DNA of 64,000 nucleotides from Acheta domesticus (lineage: Eukaryota; Arthropoda; Insecta; Orthoptera; Gryllidae), in assembly GCA_031308135.1 (NCBI GenBank), contig JAHLJT010008756.1, forward strand, positions 72,451,821 through 72,515,820, written 5' to 3'. Under the pieces are notes generated by a model that was not told where the DNA came from, ran no database searches, and saw nothing but the letters and a program-made list of their open reading frames with translations. The position numbers were made by a program, and so were the translations under genes. Shown piece after piece: positions 59,173 through 64,000 of this stretch (its first letter is position 1; each line of letters begins with the position of its first letter).

Positions 59173-61465
59173 GTAGGAACGAATTCGGCAGCTATTGGCG
59201 ACTGACCATAAAAACCATACCCAGAAACCAAAGGTCGCTTTTCTTCTCTACTTTCGTCTTATGTTTATAACGAGCCATGAGGACTGCACTGCCCATTAAA
59301 GGTACGTTTTCCAACTACTAGGTCTTTACACATGTTCCGAAACGTGTCTTTCCAGGCTATTAGTCTGCCTCCGAGGCGAGGAGTGAATGGTTGAAGGGGT
59401 TTTTGCCCGATAATGAGGGTATGTCCAGTTTCTCCAGTGCTCTCTTCCTTTACACTGTGGTGTACCTAGAGAAATGGCGTCCAGAGCAAGTCTTTTCCAG
59501 CCCCTCTGCCGGCAAGGACATCGCATGAATCACGTTTGATTCAGATTTCGTAAGTGCACGCCAAGGATAAAAATTAACGAACAAAATATGTGTGCAATTA
59601 TGTACTTCACAGAATTGCAAAATGGATGGGTTGGTTTTCATTTAATACTCATAGCTTTGGAAATCATGACCAAAATAGTGAGAATCAAATCAACTAATGC
59701 AACAGTTTTCTTGCTTTTGCCGAAGCAAACTTGCCAGTTTATGCCATGGAAATTATTTTTTTCTGTTTCTTAAAGTTTTTTTTCGGGTTGAGAGAATCAG
59801 CTGTCGTGCTAATTTACTAAAGGACCTCTCGTAATAAGCTATGGTTACTAGTTGATGCGATCAGTAGTATTTGTATTTCCACAGTAAAGATTTTGAAAAG
59901 GCTCGCATCTCCGTTGTGGATTATAAATTTCTAGTTTTTTTTAAGAACATTTGTCTGCTAGAGTTGAAAGCAGCATTTTGCAATCATTGTTTTTGGTGAT
60001 AGGTAGCTGATCACCATCTACATTTGAGAAATAAACTACTCCCAAGTGCACATTTTCTTGGTGGTTTTCGGTGTCATCATTTAAAAAATTGTTTACATCC
60101 AGTGAAAATCTTCACTTGTTAATATCCATCAGTCGTTTCATTACACTGCTGATTTCGTCCTTAAATTTCGACATCTCCTCTTTACACATTCTGTAGGCAA
60201 CTGGGCATCATTCTTTTTCGGAAGTCGTTTTTTCCATTTCAACGTTTCAGTCGCTAACTTTTCAAAATCTTATCACACAATTTTTTATCCATCGTTCAAC
60301 TCTTTTATCACACAATTTTTATGTCACTCGTTCTTGTTCATTCTGGATTTTTTTAACATTCCAAGAATAAGCAGCATAGTTTCTAAAATTATGACGCTCT
60401 TTATAGAGAAGAAATTATTACATGTCAAACGCACTACAGTTAGATTGAAGGGATATACCGACAACTTATAGCGAGGCATTTCTTAATCATTTGATTAGTG
60501 GAAAAGTGTATAAGGGATATAATTATTTGGGATATTCTTTAATTGTTATTCCAAAAAGTTCCTGAAAAAACGAATAATGTTGCTTAACAAACAATATTTC
60601 TATAAATTATCATTTAAGAAAAAACTCTGACAATTTTCTATTTGTACCGCGTAAAAAGTCATCCTCTTGACCACCTGGACAGGTGCACGCCTGTCCCACT
60701 CTACAAGCCTTGTAGTTCCACCACTGTGTTTACCATACCCTCCAGCGTTACTGGAAGGTAGAAATACTGGGTGGGGAGGACCATTTACAGAAAAAATAAA
60801 TATCAGTCATTTCAAGGGAAAAATCTAACGTTATTTTGTGAATTAGATGAACAAATATTTCTAACACCATTTTACTGAAAAACGCTTGTTTTCTGCACGG
60901 CAATTTCTTGACGATTCCTCTTCTTAACATCTAGAAGCGTGTACTTAGAGGTTCGACTCACTATAAGGAAAGTTGTATTGTAGAAAAATCTAAATTTGTC
61001 AGATAATGAAGAGAAGTGGAAAAAATGGTTATTTGTGGGAATTGGGTAATCATGGCAGATCTGAATCGCACGCAGTCCAGCGATCGCACCCGATTTTAGG
61101 CAGTCAGAACCTTGGCTGGCCAGCCGGACTAGAGAAGTGCGGTGCACTTACTGTTCGCAAATGACGCTAACGACCAGAGACGTAGCTACGTTCTGTGGTC
61201 CCCCACTACAGAAAGACCAAATGGAGCCCATCATTATCATTGCCACTTGACTGGGGGGGTGGGTATCCTCATTGGGGGCCCCGGTGCCGCGCGCCAGTTG
61301 CACCAGTTGAGCTACTATGCCCCTGCTAATAAGCTCACGAGTCTTCAATAGCGCTTCGCATCTTGGAAATGCGCACATATACTTTAAAACACGAAGTCCT
61401 TTCAACGTCACGAGCTGAAAAGAGGAGACGCTGTCGCCCAATCGGGCCGTGCCGGAACTAGACTA

Positions 61466-61687
61466 TACTTGGGTTTTTATTTCTTGGCGCGTGGTGGCGT
61501 GTCATCACAATGGAATATCTCTCGGCACATTTATCGGCCGTGCCGCTAGATCTCGCATGATCGCTAGCACTGCTCGATACTGTCGCGATCATGCGAGATC
61601 TAGCGGCACGGCTGAGAAAGAGGCGAAATGCCGTAAGATTCCATTTTCAAGACAGATCCCACGCGCCAAGAAATAAAAACCCAAGTA
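61466..61687. mobile_element. Fold-back TA-target MITE, best-preserved copy
   Basis: The 27-nt ends (61467-61493 and 61660-61686), starting ACTTGGGTTTTTATTTCTTG, are perfect inverted repeats. The core GCCGTGCCGCTAGATCTCGC...GATCG is a further perfect inverted pair around a short CACTGC-type centre. TA is present at both outer edges, as for Tc1/mariner-type targets. The whole element can fold into one hairpin. Related copies: 19576, 27065 and 48686. Confidence 0.9.
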
Positions 61688-62242
61688 CAGAGAAAGAATT
61701 TTGGGCCCGGAGCAATCCTAAAACACAGCTCCCACCCTCCCCACCTCCAAATTAAAAATGTGAAAGTTTTCAAGAAACTGAGTTATTTTATTCCAAAAAA
61801 TAATAAAAATTACTTTTAAGCTAGTTTTTAGTGAAAAGTTTTTGGAAATATATTTTAAATAATTTTAAGTAAAAGTATTTAGTGATCAAATAATACTATT
61901 TTCCCGGCGAGCGCAAAATGCTAAAAAAAGTTGTTTAGTTAGTGTTTAATAAAATTAAAATTTTTTAAATACATGAAATAATAAATATGAATTTCAGTAG
62001 AATGTATTTTAATGTTAGTCATTTGATACATTTCATAGAATCCTTCCTTATAAGTAATTATTATAATTAGCTATTTAAGGAAAAAATTAATTGAACATTT
62101 TGTGAAATATCAGACCTCTCTACAGCGACTTGTAAAATTATGATACAGATTTTCACGAATTCTAATCTCTTTTTCAATTTTACTTCCTTCAGTCGCATCA
62201 TTGCGTTCCCTTGACTTGCGAGGCCCCGGGCGATCATCGGTC

Positions 62243-62376
<134 letters not shown>

Positions 62377-63566
62377 CCGTACTGCAATCGGGAGATTCAA
62401 TACCAAAGATGTCTTGTCGAACGTCTTAACGAAGCTCGCGATTCGAGGACAGTGTCATAATTTGCCAGCGCGTGACCTTGAAAGGACTTTCGGTTTTAAT
62501 CTGAGAACAGTTATGGTATTAGATAGGCTGCAATCAAAAAATTACAAAAATACCATTTCTACGGGAATGTTTCTTCGGACGCCAGATTGCTAAAGGAATT
62601 TGTGTTGCTAATACAATGAGAAAGATGCCGGTATGTTTTTGTCCACTTGAATTGTATATGAAATAATGTTCCTGATTTAATATCCTATATCTCTGTCTAA
62701 AATCATGAGTTGTGAATCGTTGGAAAGGGGCAGATCTAAAGGTTGAGTGGGGAAGGGGGGGACACATGGTCTTAACGCGAGATGTCTTAATGTTAGATAG
62801 TGACCTTAAGCCTTTAGAAGTCTAAAGAGTTATGAAGCAGTTCTTTTTCAGGCTGAAAATTTTGTTTTTTTGCCACAGAAATTACATAATTGGAATTAAT
62901 GTTAATACATGCACAAGGTCACACCCCTCCCAAATTACGTGCAATCACATAATTTTAAATTGTAGATTTTTCTTATTTAGTTTACTTTGCTTTTCGCTTT
63001 TGAAAATTTTACGGACATTTTCAACAATATTAGGAGGTCTTCGTTGATACCAATTGTATCCTGCCATTCAATTGAAGATGCCAATGCTGTCAACGACAAT
63101 CAGGTATTGTATGCCTGATATGAGTTGCCCATTTCTCCCAAGACAAAAGAGTGCTCTTTTGATAAATTTCTTGTTCACTTCAGTACTTAAAATGTCATAT
63201 CTTCTTTACATTCTCTTGTTTTTAAATCATGGTCCATATTTTGAAGTGTTCTTCATCCAAGATTTTGTACAAGTAATTACTTAAATTGCATTTTCACGAG
63301 TTGTTGACATTTATTAACGTGAATTTTGTTTTTAAAAAGTCTGTCAATGAATGGACTGAGCATTTAACAAATTGCCTTTACCCATCCAAGAAAGGATGTT
63401 ATGAAATATTCTTTAAAGATTTTTTTTATTTTTTGATAGTTTCTGGGTATGTTACACAATTTTTAAAAAATTGTATTATTCTAATGTGAATAAATATAAT
63501 GGCATTGTAGTTTTATTGTTATATAATGACAATATTTTCTTATATATATTTTCATTTCTTTACCAG

Positions 63567-63830
63567 AATTCTCCAGATCATATCTTCCGAGAAATCAGCT
63601 TCTACCTTCTGCAAGAACAGAAATGGCAGCTGAAATGAACACCACAAATGCCCATGTGGGCAGACAAATTGACAAACGTGCAGGAACCAAAGCAGGGCAA
63701 TCAGCACACACAATCTCCAGCCCTTTGACACAAAGTATCTTGCAGAATCATCATTTAGCATTGCAGTCAAGCTTTCAAATGCCTGATACTTGGAAGGAAA
63801 CTGCAGTGAGACCCCATCCTGATCATAGAG
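63567..63830 (+). CDS. Exon H of the multi-finger zinc-finger gene, 3' end unresolved
   Basis: Follows the acceptor TTTCTTTACCAG. Enters in phase 1 (G from exon G plus AA gives E), reading EFSRSYLPRNQLLPSARTEM, then a Gln/Ser/His-rich stretch to PHPDHR. A donor AGAG|GTTTGT at 63831 would leave in phase 1, the same phase as the D/E, F/G and G/H junctions, and continue outside the window. If not spliced, GGT TTG TGA ends the protein at 63838. No finger. Assigned by splice sites, frame and phase; it has no domain of its own. Confidence 0.7.
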
Positions 63831-64000
63831 GTTTGTGAAATTGAAATCTTTTTTTTCCCCGCAATTTGGTGATGAACTTTGTTCTAGGTCAGGGCTTCTC
63901 AGTGGGTGGGTGGGTGGGTGAGAGGGTGAGTGAATGACGCGTGTGGGTGGGTGAGAAATACTCAAGAGTATTTCCCTTGCCCATGCTAAAACAATACAGT
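63831..64000. other. Right edge with GGTG simple repeat
   Basis: Probably the start of the next intron. Contains a GGTGGGTGGGTG tract at about 63902-63955 and no coding signal. Confidence 0.6.

Noticed and set aside
61200..61340. Minus-strand TAGCTCAACTGG as a tRNA A box
   Set aside because: No matching B box or cloverleaf within range.

Overview
The window looks like chromosomal DNA of an arthropod with a large, transposon-rich genome, most likely an insect. Short coding exons are separated by multi-kilobase AT-rich introns with GT...AG borders. The introns are packed with relics of families common in insect genomes: P element, hAT, piggyBac, PIF/Harbinger-like, R1-like and Jockey-like non-LTR elements, Penelope-like 3' ends, TA-target MITEs and a tRNA-derived SINE. 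The species cannot be named from this sequence. All family names come from recognising motifs; no database search was possible.

One plus-strand gene explains essentially all the convincing coding sequence. I can follow eight exons: A 5878-5931, B 12158-12238, C 20390-20488, D 33603-33792, E 41513-45053, F 45204-45399, G 56617-59172 and H 63567-63830 or beyond. Intron phases agree at every junction (A/B, B/C and C/D phase 0; D/E phase 1; E/F phase 0; F/G and G/H phase 1). The product is therefore a single very large C2H2 zinc-finger protein of roughly 2,300 residues in this window. It has about 27 fingers: 8 in the first part of exon E, 12 in the second part and 7 in exon G. The N-terminal exons are short and acidic, and the inter-finger linkers are long and low in complexity. 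The 5' end lies upstream of exon A and probably outside the window; the 3' end is probably beyond the right edge. The role is inferred to be sequence-specific DNA binding in the nucleus; no orthologue is recognised.

The most striking point is inside exon E. The first finger block ends at a TGA at 43018-43020, and the second block is open in the -1 frame. The overlap holds an exactly phased A AAA AAC heptamer (42999-43005), a canonical -1 ribosomal slippage site. Both flanking frames are required by the downstream splice phases. Either the protein needs -1 frameshifting, or one A is missing from an A8 run by mutation or assembly error.

The introns hold the rest. Upstream of A: inverted repeats and two hammerhead-like structures. 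Intron A/B: a hAT MITE with target duplication, a decayed P-element transposase and a SINE. Intron B/C: a non-LTR 3' end with (AAT)n tail and a GC-rich repeat island. Intron C/D: Jockey-like RT with an internal CA microsatellite, several MITEs and a Harbinger-like element. Intron D/E: a 1.4-kb hAT with transposase remnant and an R1-like element on the minus strand. Intron F/G: a nested set of elements, a large fold-back element continuing into a minisatellite, and a piggyBac derivative. Intron G/H: a near-perfect palindromic MITE and a 22-copy hexanucleotide repeat.
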